The notes below the pieces were generated by a model, which did not search any database, was not told the DNA's origin, and saw only the letters and a program-made list of their open reading frames with translations. A program made the position numbers and the translations under genes. Shown here in pieces: positions 54,455-64,000 of a DNA stretch of 64,000 nucleotides. The DNA is taken from the NCBI RefSeq assembly GCF_036373705.1, contig NW_027102662.1:744001-808000 (forward strand), given 5' to 3'. The DNA comes from Amia ocellicauda. Taxonomy: Eukaryota; Chordata; Actinopteri; Amiiformes; Amiidae. Each line of letters opens with the position of its first letter. Within the stretch, counting starts at the first letter, position 1.

Positions 54455-55303
54455 TTAGTTCAGGTCAGAGTCTGAATCAGTGGCGTAGATGTCGAATTCT
54501 TCGTCGCTGCCCCCAGCTTTAACTTCTTTACGGAAGAAATAAGCTTTTAGCTTGCCAGCGGTTTTTCTACTCGGCTCATCCAGGTCATTGAGCAGCTGCC
54601 CAAGTTTCTCTATTATAAACGGCTCCTTTTTCAGCTCCAGCAAAATCTCATCTATGATTTTCTGGACTTGTCCCGCAGTGACATGTATGTGGGAGTAAGA
54701 CAGCGCCTTGATTAGTGCCGGTTTCAGCCACGGTTTGTTCAGTCTTCTGTAAAACACGTTGAAATAGAACAGGAAATAGTAACGGTCTGGTTCAAACAAA
54801 CAACTGTGTCTCAACTGACTGGGGTGATTCACTTCACACCCCCGACAGACTTCTTTCAGAGCTCGGTCGATGAGAGCACTCAGAATATACACCAGGGTGC
54901 TTTTAACCACTCTGCTTACTTGGTCACATACCCCGGGCATAAATCCTGCGTCTTCATCATGCCTCCGGGACAGTCCGATGCTCATTGGGTCGCCTGGTGG
55001 TTTGTGGGGTGTTTCTACATCCATTGGACTGACCCCCTCCTGAGACGCACAGACGGTAGACAGTTCGGCAAAATCAAGGCCCTCCATGAGCTCCAGAGGC
55101 TGGGGATCCCCGAGACTCATTTGGACATCCATCGCACCGCATGTTGTTTCATCCTGAGGGACCGGGGTCTGAGGTCTTGGAGAGTAACCGCAGTCAGAGG
55201 GTTCCGGAGTGTATACAAAATCTGGGGAATAGAACCAGGGGTGATCCCGGGTTTGAAGAGGCCTGTAGAGCCTGTCGACGTCCGCAGCTTTCGGGTAAGA
55301 CAT
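54455..55303 (-). CDS. Unknown protein with Cys/His motif and acidic tail, copy C
   Basis: 282 codons, intact and nearly identical to copy A (differences include TPEPSD for TLEPFD near residue 32). Upstream on this strand are GATAAAAGG (near 55340-55348) and a TGACGTAG motif (near 55360), a plausible core promoter. Confidence 0.76.
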   Translation of the reverse strand: MSYPKAADVDRLYRPLQTRDHPWFYSPDFVYTPEPSDCGYSPRPQTPVPQDETTCGAMDVQMSLGDPQPLELMEGLDFAELSTVCASQEGVSPMDVETPHKPPGDPMSIGLSRRHDEDAGFMPGVCDQVSRVVKSTLVYILSALIDRALKEVCRGCEVNHPSQLRHSCLFEPDRYYFLFYFNVFYRRLNKPWLKPALIKALSYSHIHVTAGQVQKIIDEILLELKKEPFIIEKLGQLLNDLDEPSRKTAGKLKAYFFRKEVKAGGSDEEFDIYATDSDSDLN

Positions 55304-55381
55304 TCTCTTTAATTTTAAACCATGAATGAATTGTTGTGCCTTTTATCCTATCTCTTCACTACGTCACGACACACCGCCCTC

Positions 55382-56092
55382 TTAGAAGAGAGTAGCCCCT
55401 GAGCCGTCAGACCCCCCTTCAAAACCCCACACGTCGTCTGTTTTATCATCGTCGTCGTCATTCAAGGGGGATATATAATCCATAATCCAGCATATTCTCC
55501 TTCTAACCAAATCCAGTTGCGAACATTTGGTCAAGATGTCAAAACCATCATTTATACAGTTTATGACCTCTTTCAAGAACGGCCAGTCCACGGCGTCAAA
55601 CATAATTTCAGTAACCTGTTTTTCTGGATCCTCCACACCCCTTTCAATAGGGTTTGTAATCAGGGTACTGCTAAACAAAATCTTACGATCTGTAGTTAGA
55701 GATAGACTCTTCACCACTCTACCGTAGTTCTGCAAGCTTTCCCATTCACACCTTTCAAAACCCTGAGTCGGAGACTCCATTTCGCATTCTCTTGGACCCT
55801 CTTGCAAGCCTTCTAGAGTCTTATCCACAAGCCCCAGATATTTCCAGGCCATCACCTTCAACCAGTCCTCATAAGAGTATTCAATTACCGTCTCAAAAGG
55901 TTCCAACGTACCCTCCTTCTCTCCCAAAGCAAAAAGCTCCACTCCAACATAGCCGGGATCCCTTTTAAAGCGGTAACCCTGTCGAGCCCCGCAGAACAAC
56001 ACCCAGGAGCGTTCAATCTTCAAATTGGTGAGTACAGGAACCCTTGCCCGGGATTGTTTCTTGCGGGGTTTCATGTTGATGTCGCTGGACAT
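55382..56092 (-). CDS. Unknown early-type protein with acidic tail, copy C
   Basis: 236 codons, intact. Substitutions relative to B include FCGARQGYRF and AWKYLGL, and GFEGGSD near the tail. The basic start and Asp run are unchanged. Three intact copies of this gene contrast with the broken structural genes. Confidence 0.75.
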   Translation of the reverse strand: MSSDINMKPRKKQSRARVPVLTNLKIERSWVLFCGARQGYRFKRDPGYVGVELFALGEKEGTLEPFETVIEYSYEDWLKVMAWKYLGLVDKTLEGLQEGPRECEMESPTQGFERCEWESLQNYGRVVKSLSLTTDRKILFSSTLITNPIERGVEDPEKQVTEIMFDAVDWPFLKEVINCINDGFDILTKCSQLDLVRRRICWIMDYISPLNDDDDDKTDDVWGFEGGSDGSGATLF

Positions 56093-56210
56093 GTTGAAGA
56101 AGCGGGATGTTTCAGAAGCTGAGAATTAAAGAGGTATTGCCTAAAAGAAGCGCGGGTTCTTAAATAGAGAGGAGAGTTTCGGGGCGTTGCCTTCAGAGGG
56201 GTGGGGGTAT

Positions 56211-56395
56211 TTATGGGTGGCCTTGTTGTTCAGGGTTTTATGGGTGTACACTTTCTGACGGATATGACGTAGGAATAATTAAGGAAATAACTCTACCTAA
56301 AATCACGCCCCCCAATTATGACTTAGGAATATTAATAAGCTTAGGGCATACGTCATAACAAAATAGGCCGCGCCCAAAAAACCCTACTATCTACT
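56211..56395. repeat. Right terminal inverted repeat of copy C
   Basis: This is the inverted partner of 39966-40150. One of the three TGACGTA-type motifs is altered here (GACTTAGG near 56320). Confidence 0.93.
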
Positions 56396-56711
56396 CTTAT
56401 GTAGTTGAAGGCGCAGTATAGCTCTGATAGTCTGGTGGTGACAGAAGACCACCAGCCGTTTGAACAAGCCATTCAGCATCACCTTGTTGGGTTAAGTGCA
56501 GGCACTGTCAGAGCGCAGGGCGTCCTGCCTTTGAAAGAGTTTCCGAAGTGTCCTGATGTGGCCTTTTGCAATGCCAAACAGGTCAGTGAAAATGGCATCC
56601 TTTCGCGGCACTTCAGACGCCATCTCATAGCCAAGCCGACCTGAAACGCCTGAGCACGTTTTACCAGCAGGCTTCAACGGTAACCGTTCGAAGCAAGAGG
56701 CAGCGGTGTCA

Positions 56712-56784
56712 GTTTCCGTAGTGTAACGGTTATCACGTTTGCCTAACGCGCGAAAGGTCCCTGGTTCGAAACTGGGCGGAAACA
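56712..56784 (+). tRNA. tRNA-Val (AAC)
   Basis: 73 bases with paired stems. The anticodon loop is CTAACGC, with G instead of A next to the anticodon, and the A box is TAACGG. Probably foldable. Confidence 0.78.
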
Positions 56785-57356
56785 GCCTGCTGTGGGCCGG
56801 TCCTTTTCATCCTGCTTGCCCTCGTGGTTCCCCGGAGGCGGTGGGTAGCTTTTCTTCATTGGAGTGCCCGAAATCGGTGCACTCACAGCGTCCGTCCGTC
56901 GACAGGTTGAAATTGTAAACGCTGGTGTAGCCACTTTTAATTAAAATCTGATGATAATGATGATGATGATGTTGTTGTTCTTGTTGTTGTTCTTGTTGTC
57001 GTCGTAGTCGCCGTCATTACTAATGTTAAAGTAAAGCAGTAGTTAGATTTGTTGCTACCGTAAGGTGCAGAAGGCACAATAGCTCTGTGATTGTCTGATG
57101 GTGGCACAAGACGAGCAGCAGCTGTTTGAACATGCCATTGAGCATCACCTTGTTGGGGTAAGTGTAAGTCTTGTCATTGCTCAGGGCGTTCTTCCTTTGA
57201 AAGAGTTTCCAAAGTGTCCTGATGTGCCCTTGAGCAATGCAAAATAGGTCAGTGAAAATAGAAACCTTTATCTCACAGGCTGGCCCACGGGAAACGCCTG
57301 TGTACGTTTTACCAGCCGGCTTCGATAGGAGTTATTCGAAACACCAGGCCGGGTTG

Positions 57357-57429
57357 GTTTGCGTAGTGTAGTGGCTATCACGTTCGCTTCACACGCGTAA
57401 GGTCCCCGGTTCGAAACCGGGTGGAAACA
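57357..57429 (+). tRNA. tRNA-Val (CAC), degenerate
   Basis: Acceptor GTTTGCG causes a G-G mismatch, and the anticodon stem ends GCGTA instead of GCGAA. The loop TTCACAC still gives CAC. It may be a pseudogene. Confidence 0.7.
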
Positions 57430-58319
57430 ACCCGCGGTGCACGCGTGCCAGTGCCGTGTTACCCGTCCCCCATCTCTCTGCCCCAAGGGTGGCTGTCGTT
57501 TTCTCTTCCTCTGAGTGTCAAGAAATCCTGACCTTGAGAACAAACGATCGCAGAAGGGTAGCTTTGCGAGGCGCTGGAACTGACACTTTTAAAATCGATA
57601 CATGTTGTTGCTGTTACAATTCGACCGTAGCAGGATCGGCGACATTGCAGTTACTCTTATGTAGTTGAAGGCGCAGTATAGCTCTGATAGTCTGGTGGTG
57701 ACGGAAGACCACCAGCCGTTTGAACAAGCCATTCAGCATCACCTTGTTGGGTTAAGTGCAGGCACTGTCTGAGCGCAGGGCGTCCTGCCTTTGAAAGAGT
57801 TTCCGAAGTGTCCCGAAATCGGTGCACTCAGAGCGTCCGTCCGTCGACAGGTTGAAATTGTTAACACTGGTGTAGCCACTTTTAATTAAAATCTGATGAT
57901 GATGTTGTTGTTCTTGTTCTTGTTGTTGTTGTTGTTCTTGTTTTTCTTGTTGTTCTTGTTGTCGTCGTGGTCGCCGTCATTATTATTGTTAAAGTAAAGC
58001 AGTAGTTAGATTTGTAGCTACCGTAAGGTGTAGAAGGCACAATAGCTCTGTGATTGTCTGATGGTGGCACAAGACGAGCAGCAGCTGTTTGAACAAGCCA
58101 TTGAGCATCACCTTGTTGGGGTAAGTGTTAGTCTTGTCATAGCTCAGGGCGTTCTTCCTTTGAAAGAGTTTCCAAAGTGTCCTGATGTGCCCTTGAGCAA
58201 TGCAAAATAGGTCAGTGAAAATAGAAACCTTTATCTCACAGGCTGGCCCACGGGAAACGCCTGTGTGTGTTTTACCAGCCGGCTTCGATGGGAGCCATTC
58301 GAAACACCAGGACGGGGCG

Positions 58320-58392
58320 GTTTCCGTAGTGTAGTGGCTATCACGTTCGCCTCACACGTGAAAGGTCCCCGGTTCGAAACCGGGTGGAAACA
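58320..58392 (+). tRNA. tRNA-Val (CAC)
   Basis: 73 bases. The anticodon stem contains one G-T pair (GTGAA) and the acceptor one G-T pair. A and B boxes are intact. Confidence 0.83.
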
Positions 58393-58623
58393 ACCCGCGG
58401 TGCACATGTGCCAGTGCCGTGTTACCCCTCCCCATCTCTCTGCCCCAAGGCTGGCTGTAGTTTTCTCTTCCTCGGAGTGGCAAGAAATCCTGACCTTGAG
58501 AACAAACGATCGCAGAAGGGTAGCTTTGCGAGGCGCTGGAACTGACACTTTTAAAATCGATACATGTTGTTGCTGTTACAATACGACCGTAGCAGGATCG
58601 GCGACATTGCTGTTACTCTTATG

Positions 58624-58808
58624 AGTAGATGGTAGAGTTTTATGGGCGCGGCCTATTTTGTTATGACGTATGCCCTAAGCTTATTAATATTCCTACGTCA
58701 TAATTGGGGGGCGTGATTTTAGGTAGAGTTATTTCCTTAATTATTCCTACGTCATATCCGTCAGAAAGTGTACACCCATAAAACCCTGAACAACAAGGCC
58801 GCCCATAA
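58624..58808. repeat. Left terminal inverted repeat of copy D
   Basis: This has the same 185-bp sequence as the other left ends, with a G in place of A in the terminal AGTAGATAG motif and TTTTATGGGC instead of TTTTTTGGGC. Its partner is outside the window. Confidence 0.9.
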
Positions 58809-60074
58809 CCTGTTGTTCTTGTTGTTCTTGTTGGTCAACTGTAGAGTGTGAATGGGTCGGCTCTTCCTGTAGTGTTTGGGGGTCTTTTTTAAATATACAT
58901 GTAATGGTTTAGTAAATCTAAACCGTTATAAGATCAACAAGTTCTGTTGTCTGTAATGGTCCCAGGTCTTAACAATGCCAGTTTTGAATAGTGCGTTTAT
59001 CATATTCACACTGTCTCTGTCTGTCTCTCTCTCTCTCTCGCCCAATCATTTTATAAGATCAACAAGTTCTGTTGTCTGTTATGATCCCAGGTCCTAACAA
59101 TGCCTGTTTTGCATAGGGTACTTATGTTATCCACACTGTATCTGGCTCTGTCTCTCCCCTCAAATTTAATTAAAAATAAAATTAAAAAAGAGGGTGTGTG
59201 TGTGGGTGTTTGTGTGTATAGGTTAATTGTTTTTGTAAAAAAAAAAAAAAAAAAGCTGTGGTTATATTTTATCTCTCACATAATGTGTTCAGTCGTTTTA
59301 CTTAAATACATTCTAGGGTCTTAAAGCTCATAGGAGTTAGACTTAAGATAAGGATATGCTTTTAAGGTATTTTAGCAGTCTCAATCCCTGATGATAAGGA
59401 ATCGTTTAAAAAATAAAAACAACTGATCACTCAATGCTAAATAGATCACAACACTCAAGGCTAAATCACTCACACCATGGGGGGCGGGGGTGGGCTCAGA
59501 CAACAGTAGGTATGGCGTGTGGTATCAAAACATTCAGAATACTTTTAACCTATATAATTTATAAGCTTTGTAAAATAAACCCAAATATCTCTTTTGCGGG
59601 GATAAACGCTGTTCTGAGTAGTTTGTGACTTGTTTAATACCAAACAAAGCATCGCTATTAAAAAAAAAAAAAAAAATCACTGTAAAAGCGCTAGTTATTT
59701 TAGATCTTTATAGTTATTTTCTTGGCTCAGGTTGTTTTTTAGCGCTTATAAAGGCCTGAAATATTCTTAGTGGTTTGTTGACTATAGGTCTTGATGCTTA
59801 AAAATGTTTTTTTGAGAGACCTAAAGGTTCTAATAAAAGTTTAGAGTAGAGAGGAAGAGATCGTCTCCATCTTGGTTTCTATTTGAAATTTGATGCAGTG
59901 TCATTTTATTGGTTGGTTTTGATATGTTAATTGGTAACAGGGCGGCACAAAGGCCAGACCAGAACAATGCCTTACAAGCAGATCCGGCATGTGGCCATCA
60001 GTATAAGTATGAAGGTCTGGTCTTCAGCTCGACAGACTCATACTGACCTTTCGATTTAAGTCTAAAGATCAACA
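58809..60074. other. Leader region of copy D (no gene)
   Basis: It is equivalent to the copy C leader, with the hairpin at 58906-58924, CT and GT microsatellites, A tracts near 59238 and 59658, and TATAAGT at 60002. No gene is seen. Confidence 0.7.
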
Positions 60075-62097
60075 ATGTCCGGAAACAACATCAGCGACTT
60101 CGATTTAAACGAGTTTTTAGGCAAGTCTTCAGATTATTTTCATTGACTCAGAGCGTGTTGTGTGCATGTATTGTAAATAAGGCTATAACATTTGTTTTAA
60201 GTTCTGTAAAATTATTTTTCAGCCAGTCAACAGGAGTTAATTCCCAACGCTGAGGAGATCATCTGGAACAACGACGGTAAGATTTTTGTGTTTGCGCTCA
60301 TGGGTTCTTATGTATGGGTGTGTGTGGTTTTGAAGCGGCTCATTAGAGTTATGAAAACGTTTTAATATATATTAATGCCGGTCTCTTTAATTACACAGAA
60401 ACTATCGAAAGGCCTGTGATTAATGTCTCGACCAAGAGAAGTGGTTGTCCCTAGACAGGCTGTCTGCCGACCGGGTAAGAACTAAACCCCTGTTTGTTTG
60501 TATAACGTTTCTGTAAGATGTTTGAGTCCAGTTTTGTTAATTTTAAAAAAATTATCCTGTCTAACAGTATTAAGAAACGTGGTTCGAGACAACGAAAGGC
60601 CTTCCACATCGAGGGCTTGTTTCGTTTTACCTTCGAGAACCGTAACCTTTCAAGAATCTGAAAGGCTGTCAGCCCCGGTATCTGATAGCTGTGAGTATAT
60701 GTCTGCAGCCTGTAAGAGGTTAAATCTTTTTATAAAGCGGTGTGGTTAAAGGTTAAACATGTCTCTTACCTTCACAGCGGTGCAAAAAGCTAAACCAGCC
60801 GAAAAACATAAGAAACGATTATTCTGTGGAGGTAAGTAAGATCTTTCAAACTTTAATGTTTTTAAAAGGGCTTTGTTTGCACGTTGAGGGCTAATATTTA
60901 AGCGATGGGTGACCGTTTCCTGTAGGGCGGGGGGTTCTGGGAAAGATCTTTAGAAGTCCGGACAGATCTAGGCTTGTTTCTGGGGAACGTGTTTAGAAAT
61001 GACCGATTGTCGTACCGTCTGGATAGGAAGTAAAGCCGTCCGAAAGGGTTTAGTAAGTTGTTTGGCTTATCTCCCGCTATTATACTTCTGTTTTAAAGTG
61101 GTTGTAGGAAAAGGCTTGAAGGTGTTCATTGTATTTAATATTTAAACAGATCGTGAAAACGTTTGTGAAACAGGAAGTCCCGGGATCAGGAAGCGTTAAC
61201 ACTTGGAAGGTTCGTTTAAAAATGAAATGTTGTTGTGTGTGTGTGTGTTTTATTAACAATATTACAGTTTTTAAAGAAACATTTAAGAAACAGTTTATTT
61301 ACAGCGGCTTCTCTGTTTTACATTTATTATCAAGTCCTAATAAATATATTGTCTGTAAATAATAAGGCGTTGTAGTGAATGTCTAAGGCTATTTTCAAAG
61401 GTCTAAAAAAGCTAAAGGTTTTGAATGTCCTGGACATGTTGTTTTAAGTTTGATTTCTGTCGCCGTTTAAAGATGTAAATGTAATGTATATTTTTATTCT
61501 TCCCAAGACTCTTCTGTGGATGAGCTATTGAGGACAATTACCCCGTCTAAGTGGGATCAAACATCTTCCCCGGTGACATCACCGAGAGGATCCCCCACGG
61601 TGGTCTTGGAGACCCCCCAACATCTACTCAGGCCACAGCCTTCTGGGGGTAATTCAACACCCCAGATTCAGCCCGCCGCATTGTCGGGCGGAACAAATAC
61701 AGGCATCCAACAACCTCAGGGGTCGCCGTCAGTCAGGGCTGACACACCACCCAACGACGGCCTGGTTTCAACATCGTCCCCCCAGACCCGTTTCTTGGCT
61801 ACAGAAACGCTGAACAGTACCCCGCGCTTGGCCAGGGTGTCACCGCAAAGGCCTTCTTGGTCTCCGTCCATGAGTATACGCTCGCTCCCTGCCTCCTTCG
61901 ACCGAGATTTACCGGAGCGACCATCCTTTGAAGCTGAGCCAGGCCACCAGCCCCCGGAGCTACTTACTGAAGGTCGTCATGAGTTGCTACATACTTTGTT
62001 ACAAAATCAAAGACTTGTGTTAGTGGGGCAAAACCTGCTGATAGAGAGCCAAAACACCCTTATTAATACCCTTACTAACGAATTGTACTGTATTTAA
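60075..62097 (+). pseudogene. Seven-exon viral gene, copy D
   Basis: Exon 1 is 60075-60120 and intact, exon 2 is 60223-60276, and exon 3 is 60399-60474. Exon 3 is eight bases shorter than in the other copies (loss near 60428), which shifts the frame. The last exon (61508-62097) is open to its natural stop and is the only intact one in the window; it has a 12-base in-frame deletion just after the acceptor. Confidence 0.7.
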
Positions 62098-62163
62098 TGT
62101 TTTAATAGACACAAAACGCCTTACTATTGTGGGTTGTTGGAAAAATAAAAAATAAATTAAAAA

Positions 62164-64000
62164 ATGTCCTGACTTGGTAAAAGAACTCACAAACTAAAGG
62201 ATTATGAACAAGCTAGGGCCCCAAAAAGACCTTCCCGAGAGAACATCCCCGGCCCTGTTGTGAACTCCTCTGATGTCCCAATGAACCTGGAACTATTACA
62301 AATGATAAATGATTTAAATAACCCCCAATTACCACCGATAGAATGTGAATTAACAGACTTACCGGTGAACCCCGACCTGTTACAGATGGTCAATGATCTA
62401 AATAACCACCTCCCACCGGTAGCGCTTATAGAGGTTCACCCCCTAGTTCACCCCGATTTGTTTGAAATGGTGGAGGCTTTGGAGGAGCTACCCCTACCAA
62501 ATTCTGCCCCTATTATAAATGATTTGAGACAATTAGAACACAGGATGGCGGCAGAAGCAGCCATCACTATAGAGGAGGGTCTTGACATTAACCGGTTGGA
62601 TATCTTTGAAGGACTTTTACAGGCTTTAAATGAGCCTACTCAAAAAGGGGGTTTTGTAGATGTCAGCAGTGGGGGTGTTCGGAATGTGGAGGGTTCTGAG
62701 ACTGATAAGGCTGTGGAGGACATGCTCTGTGAGAATGTAGGGGGTGAAGGCTTTGTTCAAAATGATGATGTGTCCAAGAGTACCAGTGATCCCGTGATTA
62801 TAGATAGACCGGCCTATAACAATTTTGAAATGATTCAGCGTTTTAATTTTGCAGAACTTTTAAATTGTGACAATTATGCAGAAATATTTGTCAACATACA
62901 CGAGGCCTTGCAGAAAATGCTTGAACAGGTTGCTGAAAGGGTCAGACCTCGAGATGTTGTACAGTTAGAACTCAGAGGGGATGATTTGTTTAGCAACCTA
63001 TCTGTAATGCTGAGTGGAGATAATTTAGACGTCTGGCTAAAATCGAAGCGTTATTGCAAAGTAACGCAGCCATCATAGCTGATGAAAGTCTGTCTCTGGT
63101 AATGAATGTGGTTCGTAACCCTGAGGGTGGGGCGCTTAGAAGACTGTCGAAATGCTTGAAGAACGACATAATTAGGACCAAGCTCAGGCAATTAGTGGTG
63201 AGTTCCAGTGGGGACAATAAGCTCTGTTTTGCTTACAGTTTAATAAAACTACTCACCCCCGACATGCCTGAACCCCAAGCTCTGCAAGAGGCTTTAATGC
63301 TTCATCAGAGGGCCGGCTTAAACTCTCAACAGATGGTTGCCTTTTCAGACATCACCAAGTTTGAGGAGTTGTTGTCTTTAAAAATTGTTGTGTGGTACCG
63401 TTGTGAGGTAAAGGAAGTATTTGTGAAATTTCAGACACATCCTGAAACCCATACACAGACACTGTTTCTCTTCCTAAGTGATAGTCATTACTTTGGAATA
63501 AAGAGTTTGACGGCTTTTTTGGGTTGTTCGTATGTTTGTCATTGTTGTTATAAGGCCTTCAATGATAAGCTTAAGCACCGCTGTGACGGTTACTGTAACG
63601 TCTGATTCAATCCGCAATGTTGTAAGGGTTTGGCCCCTACCATCCGATGAAAAGATTGCTTAAGGATTTGTCTCTCTGCGTTCTGTTTTTCCGAGCATAA
63701 GGTACAGAGGGCCGCTTCTGAGGGGGTTAAAAAACTGAGTTATTGTGATCAAACTAAATATTGCCCGCAGTGTTGCCTCCAGTACCGTTTTCATGAGGTT
63801 AAACCACACAAATGTCTGGAGCCGAGATGCAGGATCTGTAATGCTGATTTAACCCCGGGGTCCGAACACCAGTGCTTTATTCAGCCGGTTAAAAAGGAGC
63901 CGCCGCACAATTATAATTAATTATATACACTGTATTGACATGTTGGATCGTGAGTGGTCAGCTAGCGGTGAGAGTTGTGTCAGGGATTTCTTTACGCGGT
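62164..64000 (+). pseudogene. polB: DNA polymerase B, amino-terminal part, copy D (runs off window)
   Basis: The acidic repeat region (62260-63078) and the next segment (63054-63605) match the other copies, including the shared frame change at 63024-63078. New damage: two Cys codons of the Cys/His cluster have become TGA (63603 and near 63648), and about 60 bases around the first exonuclease motif are deleted near 63908. The remainder is outside the window. Confidence 0.88.

Larger units (their letters stand above)
39966..56395. mobile_element. Maverick/Polinton copy C, most complete copy
   Basis: Copy C runs from AGTAGATAG (39966) to CTATCTACT (56395), 16.4 kb, with CTTATG duplications at 39960-39965 and 56396-56401. 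It has no large deletion and is the best guide to the gene order. Its damage is mostly single nonsense codons and one- or two-base indels, in the seven-exon gene, polymerase, ATPase, helical protein, protease, major capsid, core-like protein, integrase and Bcl-2-like candidate. Confidence 0.94.
56396..58623. repeat. tRNA-Val tandem array between copies C and D
   Basis: Three tRNA-Val genes (56712 AAC, 57357 CAC, 58320 CAC) with both spacer types and (GAT)n(GTT)n microsatellites at about 56950-57002 and 57895-57965. An empty CTTATG site lies at 57656-57661. Confidence 0.85.
58624..64000. mobile_element. Maverick/Polinton copy D, left part, continues past window
   Basis: Copy D starts AGTAGATGG at 58624 after CTTATG (58618-58623). 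The window contains its left terminal repeat, leader, seven-exon gene and the amino-terminal third of the polymerase. It matches copy C more closely than A or B in the leader and first exon. The rest lies beyond 64000. Confidence 0.92.

Overview
The window looks like nuclear DNA of a ray-finned fish. The tRNA genes are eukaryotic (no encoded CCA, internal A and B boxes), there are spliceosomal introns, a Tc1-type transposon is present, and most of the sequence is a Maverick/Polinton (adintovirus-like) DNA virus integrated in the genome. The species cannot be fixed from sequence alone.

Layout. The host substrate is a tandem array of roughly 0.6-1 kb units, each carrying a tRNA-Val gene (CAC or AAC anticodon). 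Into this array are set five copies or pieces of one viral element: A (1-12339; left end before the window, right end lost), B (13362-28992, both ends), B' (about 32827-39346, right half only), C (39966-56395, both ends) and D (58624 to the window end, left part). Complete copies start 5'-AGTAGATAG and end CTATCTACT-3', have 185-bp terminal inverted repeats and are flanked by the 6-bp direct repeat CTTATG. Three uninterrupted tRNA units still show the empty site (12771, 30246, 57656). tRNA array fills 12340-13361, 28993-32826 (with a Tc1-like insertion at 31447-32631), 39347-39965 and 56396-58623.

Gene plan of one element (C numbering). Plus strand from the left: a seven-exon gene of unknown function (41424-43434), protein-primed DNA polymerase B (43501-47728), packaging ATPase (47718-48386), a small basic protein with a hydrophobic tail (48393-48728) and a helical late protein (48731-49472). 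Minus strand, converging from the right: an acidic-tailed early-type protein (56092-55382), a Cys/His-motif protein (55303-54455), a possible Bcl-2-like protein (54442-53934), an integrase with chromodomain (53895-52786), minor capsid protein (52853-52010), a basic core-like protein (52008-51521), major capsid protein (51518-50211) and an adenain-like protease (50224-49653). Together these would replicate, package, assemble and integrate a virion; the two ends carry likely host-interaction genes.

State. No copy is complete. Each has its own nonsense codons, indels and deletions, and several frame breaks are shared by every copy. With the identical insertion site, this suggests that one already decaying provirus was amplified together with the tRNA repeat, rather than several independent insertions. 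Different copies keep different genes open: integrase in B', ATPase reading frame, helical late protein and protease in B, Cys/His protein in A and C, acidic-tailed protein in B, B' and C.
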